Assembly: GCA_943789335.1 (NCBI GenBank)
Contig: CALSTS010000006.1
Location: forward strand, 281,501 to 345,500
From: an uncultured Pseudomonadales bacterium
GTDB lineage: Bacteria > Pseudomonadota > Gammaproteobacteria > Pseudomonadales > Pseudohongiellaceae
Length of the DNA: 64,000 bases
Direction: 5' to 3'
In this document: positions 1 to 8,260 of the stretch, piece after piece
Layout of the letters: every line of letters starts with the position of its first letter
Numbering within the stretch: the first letter of the stretch is position 1
The notes under the pieces: model-generated
What the model was told of the DNA's origin: nothing
The model's input: the letters and a program-made list of their open reading frames with translations, nothing else
The model's database searches: none
Translations under genes and position numbers: made by a program

Positions 1-69
1 TTTCCGATTGGTCTTAGAGGAGCCAGAAAGGTTCAGTTTAATTAGAGTCTATAAGGCGAAGCTTAATAA

Positions 70-885
70 TCAGATTATGATGCGATCATCATCATGGTAG
101 ATATTGAAGTTAGCCTCACCTAAAAAACCAACCAGAGAAATATTAAATTCCTGCGCCAGCTCAACTGCTAAAGATGAGGGCGCACCTACAGAAACCACCA
201 TTGGAGATTTAGCCATTAAGGCTTTTTGTAACATCTCAAAACTTGCGCGGCCACTCAGGATTAAACCGTTTTTACGTAAAGGCAATGATTTTTCAATCAG
301 TAGCTGGCCGATTAATTTGTCCATAGCATTATGGCGGCCAATATCTTCCGCGAGATTGAGCACCACTCCCAAGTTATCAAAAATTCCACAAGCGTGAGTT
401 CCGCCAGTGCTGTGAAATAAGTCTTGTTTAATCCGCAAATTATTTCCAAGGGTGGCAAGCTGCTCAGCGCGAATTTGGAATTGATCATTACTAATCGGTT
501 CAGCGCCATAAGTGCTGAGCGCCTCTAGAGATGCTTTGCCACAAATACCGCAGCTCGAGCTTGTATAGAAATGCCTTTCTAAACGTTTAATGTCAAAACT
601 GGTATCGTTCGATAATTCTATTCTTATTAAGTTTTCCTTCGTGGTGTCAATATCAATTACTTGTTTGTCTGATTGAATGATATTTTCATTAAATAAAAAC
701 CCTAAGGTAAGTTCAGTGTCTTGCCCTGGTGTGCGCATGGTAATGGCAACACTTTTATGTGCTCGTCCTTGTTTTGAATCAATGTAACCTAAGCGTATTT
801 CCAATGGTTCTTCATCAGCGACGACATCGTCTTGCTCTTTGCTGGTGGCATTAAGTGGGTTCACTTTTATAGTGTTGATAAACAT
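70..885 (-). CDS. fdhD: Formate dehydrogenase accessory sulfurtransferase FdhD
   Basis: The family carries sulfur from a cysteine desulfurase to the molybdenum cofactor of formate dehydrogenase in the cytoplasm. The 271-residue protein has the family cysteine pair in SSSCGICGKAS (C112, C115), and the conserved stretches GGTHACGIF (about 163-171) and EDIGRHNAMDKLIG (about 181-194). Length is normal. It is the last gene of a minus-strand run and starts 6 bases after the NUDIX stop, so it is probably co-transcribed; no strong Shine-Dalgarno is seen at its start. No formate dehydrogenase gene is in the window. It fits the moaA, moaB and modBC genes found near 35-38 kb. The family assignment is firm; the client enzyme is inferred. 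Confidence 0.95.
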   Translation of the reverse strand: MFINTIKVNPLNATSKEQDDVVADEEPLEIRLGYIDSKQGRAHKSVAITMRTPGQDTELTLGFLFNENIIQSDKQVIDIDTTKENLIRIELSNDTSFDIKRLERHFYTSSSCGICGKASLEALSTYGAEPISNDQFQIRAEQLATLGNNLRIKQDLFHSTGGTHACGIFDNLGVVLNLAEDIGRHNAMDKLIGQLLIEKSLPLRKNGLILSGRASFEMLQKALMAKSPMVVSVGAPSSLAVELAQEFNISLVGFLGEANFNIYHDDDRIII

Positions 886-891
886 GTTGAA

Positions 892-1458
892 TTAAAAATG
901 CCTGGTTGTAGTTTCTTTAGTGGTTGGATCTATAAGTATTTCAGCGCAGTGCATAGGAAATACATTATGATTTCTGTCATGAAAATAGTGTTTTAAGGTT
1001 TCAATAACCGGAGTAAATGCTAATTGTTTCCAAGGTATTTCATTCTCTGAGTAGAGTTTAACTTCGAGACTCTCTAGGCCAGAAGAAAAATTTAAATCGA
1101 GCAGATTCGCCCGAAAAAATAAATGCACTTGATTAATGTTAGGCAGGTTAAATAAGCCATAGAGATCCAGTAATTCAACATCGGCGCATGCTTCTTCTTT
1201 GGTCTCTCTCAGGGCTCCTTCATGTGTTGATTCGCCGTTCTCCATGAAGCCACCAGGTAATGTCCATAATCCATAGCGGGGTTCGATGGCGCGCTTACAC
1301 AAGAGGACCTTGTCTTCATATATAGGAATAGTGCAGACAATAATTCGTGGGTTTTGATAATGGATATGGCCACATTCATCGCAGACATACCTTTCGCGAT
1401 CGTCATCTGCTGGAATGATTAAGCTTAATTTTTCGCCACATTGGTTGCAGTGATTCAT
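892..1458 (-). CDS. NUDIX hydrolase with N-terminal zinc ribbon
   Basis: Predicted cytoplasmic nucleoside-diphosphate-linked pyrophosphohydrolase of 188 residues. The N-terminus holds two Cys-x2-Cys knuckles (HCNQCG and VCDECGH), a zinc ribbon as in NudC-like and related NUDIX proteins. The NUDIX box is clear: GGFMENGE, then RETKEEACADV, giving G-x5-E-x7-RE-x2-EE; the usual glycine after the EE pair is replaced by Cys. The frame is open upstream to 1551, but that part would overlap corB, and the zinc ribbon begins directly after the Met at 1458, so I take that start. It lies 37 bases after the CorB-like gene and just before fdhD. Substrate unknown. Confidence 0.88.
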   Translation of the reverse strand: MNHCNQCGEKLSLIIPADDDRERYVCDECGHIHYQNPRIIVCTIPIYEDKVLLCKRAIEPRYGLWTLPGGFMENGESTHEGALRETKEEACADVELLDLYGLFNLPNINQVHLFFRANLLDLNFSSGLESLEVKLYSENEIPWKQLAFTPVIETLKHYFHDRNHNVFPMHCAEILIDPTTKETTTRHF

Positions 1459-1495
1459 ATTATTATTTATTCGAAACTCAAGGTTTAATAATTTT

Positions 1496-2782
1496 TTAAA
1501 ACAATGGAGCCTGTTCAGCTTCATCAGGATTGTGATACCACATCCGCACATTTTTAATCATATTATCTTTAACTTGTAAGACCTCGGCGCGGTAAAAGAG
1601 CAACTCGATCCCTACATTATTTTCTGGAATATTTTCAAGAAACTCGGTTAGAAGTCCGTTTAATGTTTTAGCCCCTACGGTTGGCAAATCCCAGTCCAAC
1701 GCACGGTTGATTTCACGAATATTTGCGCTGCCTTCAATTAAATAGGAGCCATCTTGTTGCGGGTGAATTTCATCGGTTTCATCAGCCATACTGGTTGTAA
1801 AGTTGCCGACAATTTCTTCCAGAATATCTTCAAGAGTGACAATGCCTTGCACATCGCCATATTCATCGACAACCATAGCGATTCGGCGTTTTTTTTTCTG
1901 AAAATTTATTAACTGAGTATGCAGTGAAGTAGATTCATGAGCAAAGTAACTTTCTCGAGTGAGCTGCATAAGTTCAGCTTTATTAACCTCATCTAAGTGG
2001 ATTAATTTTGCCGTGTTACGCATATGCAAAAAGCCGAGCACATTATTGAGATTTTCTTTGTAGACTGGAAGGCGGGTGTGATTACTGTTAACGATGGTTT
2101 GCATAATAGTATCTACACTATCATCTATATCGATTCCAACAACATCATTACGCGGGATCATGATGTCGCTTACTGATACTTTTTCCAGATCCAGAATATT
2201 GACCAACATATTTTGATGCCGGGTAGGTATGTGAGTGCCGGATTCATAAACGACTGTTTTTAATTCTTCTGAATTAAGGTGGTGAGCATCAACATCATCA
2301 GTATCAAATCCAAGTAAACGTACCAGATAATTTGAAACGGTATTTACCAACCAAACTAATGGATGAAAAATTCTTAATAAAAAAACTAAAGGCAGACTGA
2401 ATGGGAATGCTACTTTTTCTGGATGGACAGCAGCGATAGTTTTCGGTGTCACTTCAGAGAAAATTAAAATGACAATGGTAAGCATGACAGTCGCAATTAG
2501 AATCCCAGCGTCACCAAACAATCTCACGGCAATAATTGTGGCAATCGCTGATGCAAAAATATTAACAAAATTATTGCCGATTAGAATTATGCCTATAAGG
2601 CGATCTGGTTGTTCGAGCAATTTATTGGCACGTATTGCGCCTTTATGTTTTCGCTTTACTAGGTGCCTCAATCGGTAGCGATTCAGCGCCATCATCGCGG
2701 TTTCTGAGCTAGAGAAGTATCCTGAAATAATAATCAGAATGAGCAGGATGGAGAAAAGGGATTCTAAGGATAGATTGCTCAT
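1496..2782 (-). CDS. CorB/CNNM-type HlyC/CorC membrane protein (DUF21, CBS pair, CorC domain)
   Basis: 428-residue inner-membrane protein. The N-terminal DUF21/CNNM domain (about 1-170) has hydrophobic segments beginning SLFSILLILIIISGYFSSSE. A CBS pair follows (about 195-325, with the conserved SVSDIMIPRNDV and VVDEYGDVQGIVTLEDILEEIVG), then a C-terminal CorC/HlyC transporter-associated domain (about 335-420). Family members are linked to magnesium efflux or tolerance; the E. coli equivalent is YfjD/CorB. It is 32 bases downstream of ypjD, the same neighbour order as in Pseudomonas upstream of ffh. The ion specificity cannot be read from sequence. Confidence 0.9.
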   Translation of the reverse strand: MSNLSLESLFSILLILIIISGYFSSSETAMMALNRYRLRHLVKRKHKGAIRANKLLEQPDRLIGIILIGNNFVNIFASAIATIIAVRLFGDAGILIATVMLTIVILIFSEVTPKTIAAVHPEKVAFPFSLPLVFLLRIFHPLVWLVNTVSNYLVRLLGFDTDDVDAHHLNSEELKTVVYESGTHIPTRHQNMLVNILDLEKVSVSDIMIPRNDVVGIDIDDSVDTIMQTIVNSNHTRLPVYKENLNNVLGFLHMRNTAKLIHLDEVNKAELMQLTRESYFAHESTSLHTQLINFQKKKRRIAMVVDEYGDVQGIVTLEDILEEIVGNFTTSMADETDEIHPQQDGSYLIEGSANIREINRALDWDLPTVGAKTLNGLLTEFLENIPENNVGIELLFYRAEVLQVKDNMIKNVRMWYHNPDEAEQAPLF

Positions 2783-2814
2783 TTGAGTTTAAAAATTATA
2801 AATTCGGTGGCTTT

Positions 2815-3615
2815 TTAGGAGCGTTCAAGGATTAATTCAAGTACAAACTTACTGCCAAAATAAGCCAGCACAAGAAACAAAAATCCCACTAGAGTCCAAC
2901 GTATCGCTGTAGCCCCTCGCCAACCAGCGAAGTGCCGTCCCCATAGTAGAATTGCAAATACAATCCAGGAGCTAATAGAGAGTACAGTTTTATGTGACAA
3001 GTGTTGCCCAAGAAAGTCTTCGGTAAACAAAATGCCAGTAACAATGACACCGCTTAATAAAAATATACCTACCCAGATAATTTCAAACAACAAACTTTCC
3101 ATGGTCTGTAAAGCGGGCATGTGTTTGATTAAACGAAAACCATGTCTTTGTTTTAGTTGTTGGTTTTCATAGGCCATAAATATGGCCTGAACTGCGCCAA
3201 TCGTAATAATACTGGTAGCTAATATGGCTAGTACGATATGCAGAGCTAAACCGCTGCTGTAATCTGAATGAGGGCTGTAGCTACTTGGAACAAACAAAGC
3301 GCATAGAATGCTGATGATGGCTAAGGGAAAGATTATTAAAAATAAATTTTCCAGTGGTTTTTTCAAGCTGCTTAATATCACCAGAGCAGAAATAGCAAAA
3401 CTGAATAAAGTTGCTATTCTAAACAAGCCAAAGTTATAACCTAAAGGCGTGTCGATCACTTCAATCATATTGATCAAATGAGCCAGTAAAGCTAAGCCGC
3501 CACAACTTAAGACAAGAGTTCTGGTTTTGCGTTCTTGAAATATACGTTGAGCTTGGAGCCATGTCCCTAATAAATAAAGAACGACAGCGGTGATTCCTGA
3601 GAGTGTTGCAAGCAT
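2815..3615 (-). CDS. ypjD: YpjD/CcsA-like cytochrome c assembly-family inner-membrane protein
   Basis: 266-residue polytopic membrane protein, about eight predicted transmembrane segments, from the CcsA/CcmC/CcmF-related cytochrome c assembly superfamily. The family's typical start (LSGITAVVLYLLGTWLQAQRIF) and the C-terminal half with HLSHKTVLSISSW and WGRHFAGWRGATAIRW support this. It is divergent from ffh, where YpjD sits in Pseudomonas and E. coli. Its function is unsettled; it lacks the full tryptophan-rich haem-handling motif seen in CcmC and CcmF further along, so I do not call it a haem lyase. It heads the minus-strand run ypjD-corB-nudix-fdhD. Confidence 0.85.
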   Translation of the reverse strand: MLATLSGITAVVLYLLGTWLQAQRIFQERKTRTLVLSCGGLALLAHLINMIEVIDTPLGYNFGLFRIATLFSFAISALVILSSLKKPLENLFLIIFPLAIISILCALFVPSSYSPHSDYSSGLALHIVLAILATSIITIGAVQAIFMAYENQQLKQRHGFRLIKHMPALQTMESLLFEIIWVGIFLLSGVIVTGILFTEDFLGQHLSHKTVLSISSWIVFAILLWGRHFAGWRGATAIRWTLVGFLFLVLAYFGSKFVLELILERS

Positions 3616-3703
3616 TAGGAAAGTCTCTCATAAGTACGCACGCCATTGAAGCTTTTTTGTTGTAGAATTACCGGTAAGAGCCATAGTTGCAAAGTGATGA
3701 AAG

Positions 3704-5089
3704 ATGTTTGAAACCTTAACAGAGAGATTATCCGGCGCCTTAAAATGCATTACCGGCAAAGCCAAGCTATCTGAAGACAATATTCAGGAAAGTTTACGTG
3801 AAGTGCGCCGTGCTTTGCTTGAAGCTGATGTGGCATTGCCTGTCGTTAAAGACTTTATTGAACAAGTTAAACAACGTGCTATAGGGCAAGAAGTTAGCGC
3901 CAGTTTAAACCCAGGCCAGGCCTTCTTGAAAATTGTACAGGCCGAACTACAAGCCTTGATGGGTGATTCTAATGAGACCTTAAATCTGAAAGCGGTGCCA
4001 CCAGCCGTTATTTTAATGGCTGGCTTGCAAGGTGCTGGTAAGACCACTTCTGTCGCTAAATTGGCTTTATGGTTAAAAAATAATCAGAAAAAATCAATTA
4101 TGGTAGTCAGCGCCGATGTTTATCGTCCAGCAGCGATTAAGCAGTTGGAGACATTGGCTGGAGAAGTTGGGGTTGAATTCTTTCCCAGCGATGCTGAGCA
4201 AAAACCTGAAGATATCGTTAAGAACGCGCTGGCTGCAGCCAAGAAAAAATTTATTGATGTGTTATTTGTCGATACAGCTGGTCGCTTAGCTATTGATGAA
4301 GAAATGATGTCTGAAATCAAGTCCTTGCATACAGCTATCAATCCGACTGAAACGCTGTTTGTGGTGGATGCTATGACTGGTCAGGATGCAGCAAATACCG
4401 CGAAGGTTTTTAATGAAACTTTGCCCTTAACAGGGGTTATTCTGACAAAAGCTGATGGTGATGCTCGAGGTGGTGCCGCTTTATCGGTTCGGCATATAAC
4501 CGGTAAACCCATTAAGTTTCTGGGTATTGGTGAAAAAATTGATGCTCTGGAGGCCTTTCATCCTGATCGGGTTGCCTCAAGAATTCTCGGCATGGGAGAT
4601 GTGCTATCCCTGATAGAGGATGTAGAAAAGAATGTTGATAAACAAAAAGCCCAGCGTCTGGCGCAAAAAATCAAACGTGGTAAAAGGTTTGATTTGGAAG
4701 ATTTCAAAGAACAGCTCCAGCAAATGCAAAATATGGGTGGTATCGCTAATATGCTGGATAAGATGCCTGGCATGGGAGGCATGGCGCAAGCTGCTGCTGG
4801 TAAGGTGGACGATAAAATGTTTGCTCGCATGGAAGCAATCATTAATTCCATGACCATGAAGGAAAGACGCAATCCCGATTTGTTAAACGGTTCTCGCAAA
4901 AGGCGTATTACTCAGGGCTCAGGAACCAATATTCAGGATTTAAACCGTCTCATCAAGCAACATAAGCAGATGCAACGTGTAATGAAGAAAATGAAGGGTG
5001 GGAAAATGGCCAATATGATGCGTGGATTAGGGGGAATGAATCCTCCTGGTGGCATGCCTCCGCCAGGTGGTGGTTTTCCAGGCAGATAA
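3704..5089 (+). CDS. ffh: Signal recognition particle protein Ffh (SRP54)
   Basis: GTPase that binds 4.5S RNA and signal sequences of nascent inner-membrane proteins and docks on FtsY. 461 residues, normal length. The N domain spans about 1-90; the G domain has the P-loop GLQGAGKTTS (about 107-116), DTAGRL, and TKADGDARGG. The C-terminal M domain (about 300-461) is rich in methionine and basic residues, including GKRFDLEDF and the RNA-binding segment NGSRKRRITQGSG, and ends in a Gly/Pro/Met tail. It is divergent from ypjD and upstream of rpsP, the conserved gammaproteobacterial arrangement. Essential gene, no defect seen. Confidence 0.98.
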   Translation: MFETLTERLSGALKCITGKAKLSEDNIQESLREVRRALLEADVALPVVKDFIEQVKQRAIGQEVSASLNPGQAFLKIVQAELQALMGDSNETLNLKAVPPAVILMAGLQGAGKTTSVAKLALWLKNNQKKSIMVVSADVYRPAAIKQLETLAGEVGVEFFPSDAEQKPEDIVKNALAAAKKKFIDVLFVDTAGRLAIDEEMMSEIKSLHTAINPTETLFVVDAMTGQDAANTAKVFNETLPLTGVILTKADGDARGGAALSVRHITGKPIKFLGIGEKIDALEAFHPDRVASRILGMGDVLSLIEDVEKNVDKQKAQRLAQKIKRGKRFDLEDFKEQLQQMQNMGGIANMLDKMPGMGGMAQAAAGKVDDKMFARMEAIINSMTMKERRNPDLLNGSRKRRITQGSGTNIQDLNRLIKQHKQMQRVMKKMKGGKMANMMRGLGGMNPPGGMPPPGGGFPGR

Positions 5090-5125
5090 AAGAATAATAT
5101 TTTATGTGAAATCAGTGATTTAAGG

Positions 5126-5154
5126 TTCCAATACAGGTGCTTTTCCCTTAGAAT
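5126..5154 (+). promoter_or_regulatory. Candidate promoter of the rpsP-rimM-trmD-rplS operon
   Basis: A TAGAAT -10 hexamer at 5149-5154 is followed by a C-rich discriminator (ACCCGCC), as in stringently controlled ribosomal promoters. The -35 at 5126-5131 (TTCCAA) is poor. It implies a leader of about 110 bases before rpsP, which contains the tandem repeat at 5208-5231. Confidence 0.45.
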
Positions 5155-5207
5155 ACCCGCCTTTTTTGCAGTCAGGAAAGTCCAAGCTGTAAAACGTTCA
5201 GCACTAA

Positions 5208-5231
5208 CTTATAGTAAGTCTTATAGTAAGT
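5208..5231 (+). repeat. Perfect 12-bp tandem duplication in the rpsP leader
   Basis: CTTATAGTAAGT occurs twice without a gap (5208-5219 and 5220-5231). Each copy is itself a near-palindrome (ACTTA/TAAGT), and flanking GCACT and AGTGC extend the pairing, so two alternative hairpins can form in the leader, about 40 bases before the rpsP start. Confidence 0.8.
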
Positions 5232-5272
5232 GCTCAAGAAAAACAGAATTTATCATTTAGGAACAATAACTT

Positions 5273-5530
5273 ATGTTAATGATTAGACTTTCTAGAGGCG
5301 GTGCCAAGAAACGTCCATTTTATCATTTTACAGTGGCTGATAAGCGTAAAGCTCGTGATGGCCGTTTTGTAGAACGTGTTGGTTTTTTCAACCCGAGTGC
5401 TAGAGGTCAGGAAGAGCGCTTGCGTGTTGACCTAGAGCGCGTGGAATATTGGAAAGGACAAGGTGCTCAGCTTAGCGAACGTGTTACTAGTTTGTTAAAA
5501 GAGGCCGCAAAGGAAACAGCGGCAGCCTAA
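5273..5530 (+). CDS. rpsP: 30S ribosomal protein S16
   Basis: 85-residue S16, first gene of the rpsP-rimM-trmD-rplS operon. The N-terminus [19 protein letters not shown] aligns residue for residue with [19 protein letters not shown] of E. coli S16. This supports the first ATG (5273) over the second at 5279, and AGGAA at 5259-5263 has correct spacing for it. The conserved [14 protein letters not shown] follows. Length is normal. The stop is followed directly by the rimM ATG, indicating coupled translation. Confidence 0.97.
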   Translation: MLMIRLSRGGAKKRPFYHFTVADKRKARDGRFVERVGFFNPSARGQEERLRVDLERVEYWKGQGAQLSERVTSLLKEAAKETAAA

Positions 5531-6064
5531 ATGACTGACCAGCTCTTTGCTGATCATGTTCTGATTGCTCGTATAGGCGCTGCTTACGGAATTAAAGGCT
5601 GGGTAAAGTTAATATCTTTTTCTAGCCCGAAAGCTAATATCCTCAATTACCAGCATTATTGGACGCCACAAGGCAGCTCTCTTGTCGAATTTGAAATAGA
5701 TAAATGCAAAGCTCAGGGAAAAGGCTTTGTTGCTCATATCAAGGATTGCGATGATAGAAGTCAGACCCAAGAATTTACGGGAAAAGATTTATATATTGAA
5801 AAAGCGTTATTGCCCGAACTGGATGTAGATGAATATTACTGGCACCAGTTACCGGGCTTACGAGTACAAACGCTAAGTGGTGATGATCTCGGAGTTGTGG
5901 ATCATTTATTAGAAACCGGCGCGAATGATGTGTTGGTAGTTAAGGCTGATGAAAACAGTGTTGATGAAGAAGAAAGATTAATTCCTTACCTGCTCGAGCG
6001 GGTAATCGACAGTATCGACCTAGATCAAAGACTGATAAAGGTTAACTGGGAAAAGGATTACTAA
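5531..6064 (+). CDS. rimM: Ribosome maturation factor RimM
   Basis: 177-residue 16S rRNA processing factor that binds S19 and helps mature the 30S head. The N-terminal RimM beta-barrel begins with the signature IARIGAAYGIKGWVK (about 12-26); the C-terminal PRC-barrel-like half has DEYYWHQLPGLRV, ANDVLVV and the ending ERLIPYLLERVI. The start ATG abuts the rpsP stop codon. Normal length; usual place in the operon. Confidence 0.96.
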   Translation: MTDQLFADHVLIARIGAAYGIKGWVKLISFSSPKANILNYQHYWTPQGSSLVEFEIDKCKAQGKGFVAHIKDCDDRSQTQEFTGKDLYIEKALLPELDVDEYYWHQLPGLRVQTLSGDDLGVVDHLLETGANDVLVVKADENSVDEEERLIPYLLERVIDSIDLDQRLIKVNWEKDY

Positions 6065-6116
6065 AGCATAGTAGATGCTGTTTTCAGGCCCTGTTTTAAG
6101 GGATTAAGGGAACGTG

Positions 6117-6887
6117 ATGAACATAGCCATAGTCACCTTATTTCCCGAAATGTTTACAGCCCTGACGGAATATGGTGTTACTGGTAGAGCTGTAAAGCAT
6201 GGACTCGTGCAAACACAGTGTTGGAATCCAAGAGATTTCACCAAGGATAAGCATCGTACAGTAGATGATAGGCCATATGGCGGTGGCCCCGGTATGTTGA
6301 TGAAAACAGAGCCGGTAATAGCAGCAATTAATGCAGCTCGCACAGAATTAGTAGAAAGCAGTAACAACGGCAACAGTAATAGTGGAAACAGACCTAAAGT
6401 GTTGTGCCTGAGTCCACAGGGAAAAAGACTCAAGCAGAAAGATATTGAAGGCTTGGCAAAAGAAAGTAGCTTAATTTTACTTTGCGGTCGTTATGAAGGA
6501 ATAGATGAAAGGGTTATAGAAACCCAGGTAGATGAAGAATACTCATTAGGTGACTATGTCATCAGTGGGGGCGAATTGGCGGCTATGGTTTTGATGGATG
6601 CCATGATTCGCTTGCAACCAGAAGCGCTTGGACATGAAGATTCTGTTTCTGAAGATTCTTTTGCTACTGGGCTATTGGATTGCCCGCACTATACCAGGCC
6701 AGAAGATTTTGCTGGGTATAAAGTGCCTGAAGTACTGCTAAGCGGAGATCATGCTGCTATTGCACGCTGGCGGTTAAAGCAAAGCTTGGGTAGAACCTGG
6801 TTACGAAGGCCCGATTTGTTAGACGAATTTGTATTAAATGATGAACAGAAGACTTTATTAGAAGAGTTCATCAGCGAGCAAGATTGA
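6117..6887 (+). CDS. trmD: tRNA (guanine-N1-)-methyltransferase TrmD
   Basis: Methylates G37 of tRNAs with S-adenosylmethionine, preventing +1 slippage. 256 residues from the ATG at 6117; a GTG lies one codon earlier at 6114, but the ATG matches the family start (IVTLFPEMF) and has AAGGGAA just upstream. Motifs: [23 protein letters not shown], and the SPOUT knot [12 protein letters not shown] Ser/Asn/Gly-rich loop (about residues 80-92) is a small lineage insertion before the conserved PQGKRLKQ. Third gene of the operon. Confidence 0.96.
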   Translation: MNIAIVTLFPEMFTALTEYGVTGRAVKHGLVQTQCWNPRDFTKDKHRTVDDRPYGGGPGMLMKTEPVIAAINAARTELVESSNNGNSNSGNRPKVLCLSPQGKRLKQKDIEGLAKESSLILLCGRYEGIDERVIETQVDEEYSLGDYVISGGELAAMVLMDAMIRLQPEALGHEDSVSEDSFATGLLDCPHYTRPEDFAGYKVPEVLLSGDHAAIARWRLKQSLGRTWLRRPDLLDEFVLNDEQKTLLEEFISEQD

Positions 6888-6942
6888 TCAATATTAAGAA
6901 CTAAAAAATAGTTAATCTAGATAAGTAAATTGGAGTAAGAAG

Positions 6943-7320
6943 ATGAGTGGCAAGAACGCTATTATTCAAAAAGTAGAGCAAGCTCAGTTAAAAACTGATA
7001 TGCCTGAATTTAGTCCTGGTGACTTAATTGTTGTACAGGTGCGTATTAAAGAAGGTGATCGCGAGCGCTTGCAGGCTTTTGAAGGCGTTGTGATAGGCAT
7101 TCGTAGCCGTGGGTTGAATTCAGCGTTTACTGTTCGAAAAATGTCTCATGGTGTTGGGGTGGAAAGAACTTTCCAGACCCATAGCCCTTTGATAGAAAGC
7201 GTTAAATTGAAACGACGTGGGGATGTTCGCCAGGCTAAGCTTTATTATCTAAGAGAGCTAACTGGACGGGCTGCACGTATCTCTGAAAAATTGGATAAAA
7301 AGGCAGGACAAGACGCTTAA
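6943..7320 (+). CDS. rplS: 50S ribosomal protein L19
   Basis: 125-residue L19, the last gene of the rpsP operon, located at the 30S-50S interface. Clear family stretches: [50 protein letters not shown] and the C-terminal [18 protein letters not shown]. It is about ten residues longer than the E. coli protein, the extra being at the C-terminus. A GGAG-type ribosome binding site precedes the ATG. Confidence 0.97.
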   Translation: MSGKNAIIQKVEQAQLKTDMPEFSPGDLIVVQVRIKEGDRERLQAFEGVVIGIRSRGLNSAFTVRKMSHGVGVERTFQTHSPLIESVKLKRRGDVRQAKLYYLRELTGRAARISEKLDKKAGQDA

Positions 7321-7424
7321 TTGCTTGGGCAATTTTGCGTTGTCGCTTTGCGACTTGTTACAATGCCTTCAAGCATAATGGTCTGAGTTGAGAAAAAACA
7401 GACCAACTGAAAAGGGGCAAAAAC

Positions 7425-8213
7425 ATGTCGATTAATCTTCCTAAAATTTTGTTCGGCAAAGTTACGCCATTTCTTTTGTCATTTCTGTTTCTGCCACTTG
7501 CAGAACAAGCCTTAGCACAAGTTATTTCAAGCAGTCTCATTGATGACACGCCTGAAGTTGCAGAAATACGTTCAGTGTTGCTGCGTACACAGCCAGGAAT
7601 AGAGATTCAAAGTATTGGTCCAAGCCCTGTAGATGGACTTTATGAGGTTAGAATTCAAAACGGACAGGCTATTTTTGCCAGCGCCGATGCCGAATATTTT
7701 CTTCCTAGTGACCTCTATCAGGCAACTTCCGATGGTTTTGTTAACTTAGGTGAAGGGCGTCGTAATGAAATACGGCGTGATTTGATATCAGCCGTAGATG
7801 AAGCTGATATGATCATTTATCCTGCTGACGGTGAATCCAAAGCAACGCTTACAGTGTTCACGGATGTTGATTGTCCTTACTGTCAGCGACTGCATAGTGA
7901 AGTTTCCAAACTCAATGAATATGGTATTACCATCCGCTACTTAGCATTTCCCCGTAGTGGTTTGGACGAAGTCACCTACCCAAAAATGGTTTCGACTTGG
8001 TGTGCTGAAAATCGTAATTTAATTTTCACAACAGTATCAAGAGGAGCGGCGATTCCTCAGACTGAATGTGACAACCCTGTTGCTGAACAATATCAATTAG
8101 GTAGGGTAGTTGGAGTGACCGGCACACCAACATTGGTGTTTGAAGATGGATCTACGGTACCTGGCTATGTGCCTGCTGATGAACTGGCTGCGTTTTTATT
8201 CGAAGACCAATAA
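7425..8213 (+). CDS. dsbC: Periplasmic thiol:disulfide interchange protein DsbC
   Basis: 262-residue precursor of the periplasmic disulfide isomerase. A hydrophobic signal peptide ends near AEQALAQ (about residue 32). An N-terminal dimerisation domain follows, then a thioredoxin fold with the active site DVDCPYCQRLH (C150, C153). The cis-proline loop is GVTGTPTLVFEDG. A second cysteine pair (C in STWCAENR and in QTECDNP) matches the structural disulfide of DsbC. The dsbC-hom-thrC order is the same as in Pseudomonas. A TACAAT -10-like hexamer at 7359-7364 may give it its own promoter. Confidence 0.93.
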   Translation: MSINLPKILFGKVTPFLLSFLFLPLAEQALAQVISSSLIDDTPEVAEIRSVLLRTQPGIEIQSIGPSPVDGLYEVRIQNGQAIFASADAEYFLPSDLYQATSDGFVNLGEGRRNEIRRDLISAVDEADMIIYPADGESKATLTVFTDVDCPYCQRLHSEVSKLNEYGITIRYLAFPRSGLDEVTYPKMVSTWCAENRNLIFTTVSRGAAIPQTECDNPVAEQYQLGRVVGVTGTPTLVFEDGSTVPGYVPADELAAFLFEDQ

Positions 8214-8260
8214 GTCTTTCTGTTTAATTAATATAATTCAAAAAAATCCAGGAGATTAGC

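Noticed and set aside
1-96. Possible tail of a plus-strand gene entering the window (RLVLEEPERFSLIRVYKAKL then stop at 94-96)
   Set aside because: Protein-like, but only 31 codons, overlaps fdhD, and nothing upstream can be seen; not enough to annotate.
104-397. 97-residue plus-strand frame inside fdhD
   Set aside because: Fully antisense to a well-conserved gene; composition is that of a shadow frame.
1459-1551. N-terminal extension of the NUDIX protein
   Set aside because: Overlaps the end of corB and precedes the conserved zinc ribbon; the Met at 1458 is the natural start.
4604-4789. 61-residue minus-strand frame within ffh
   Set aside because: Shadow of the ffh M domain, as are the other antisense frames across 3784-4899.
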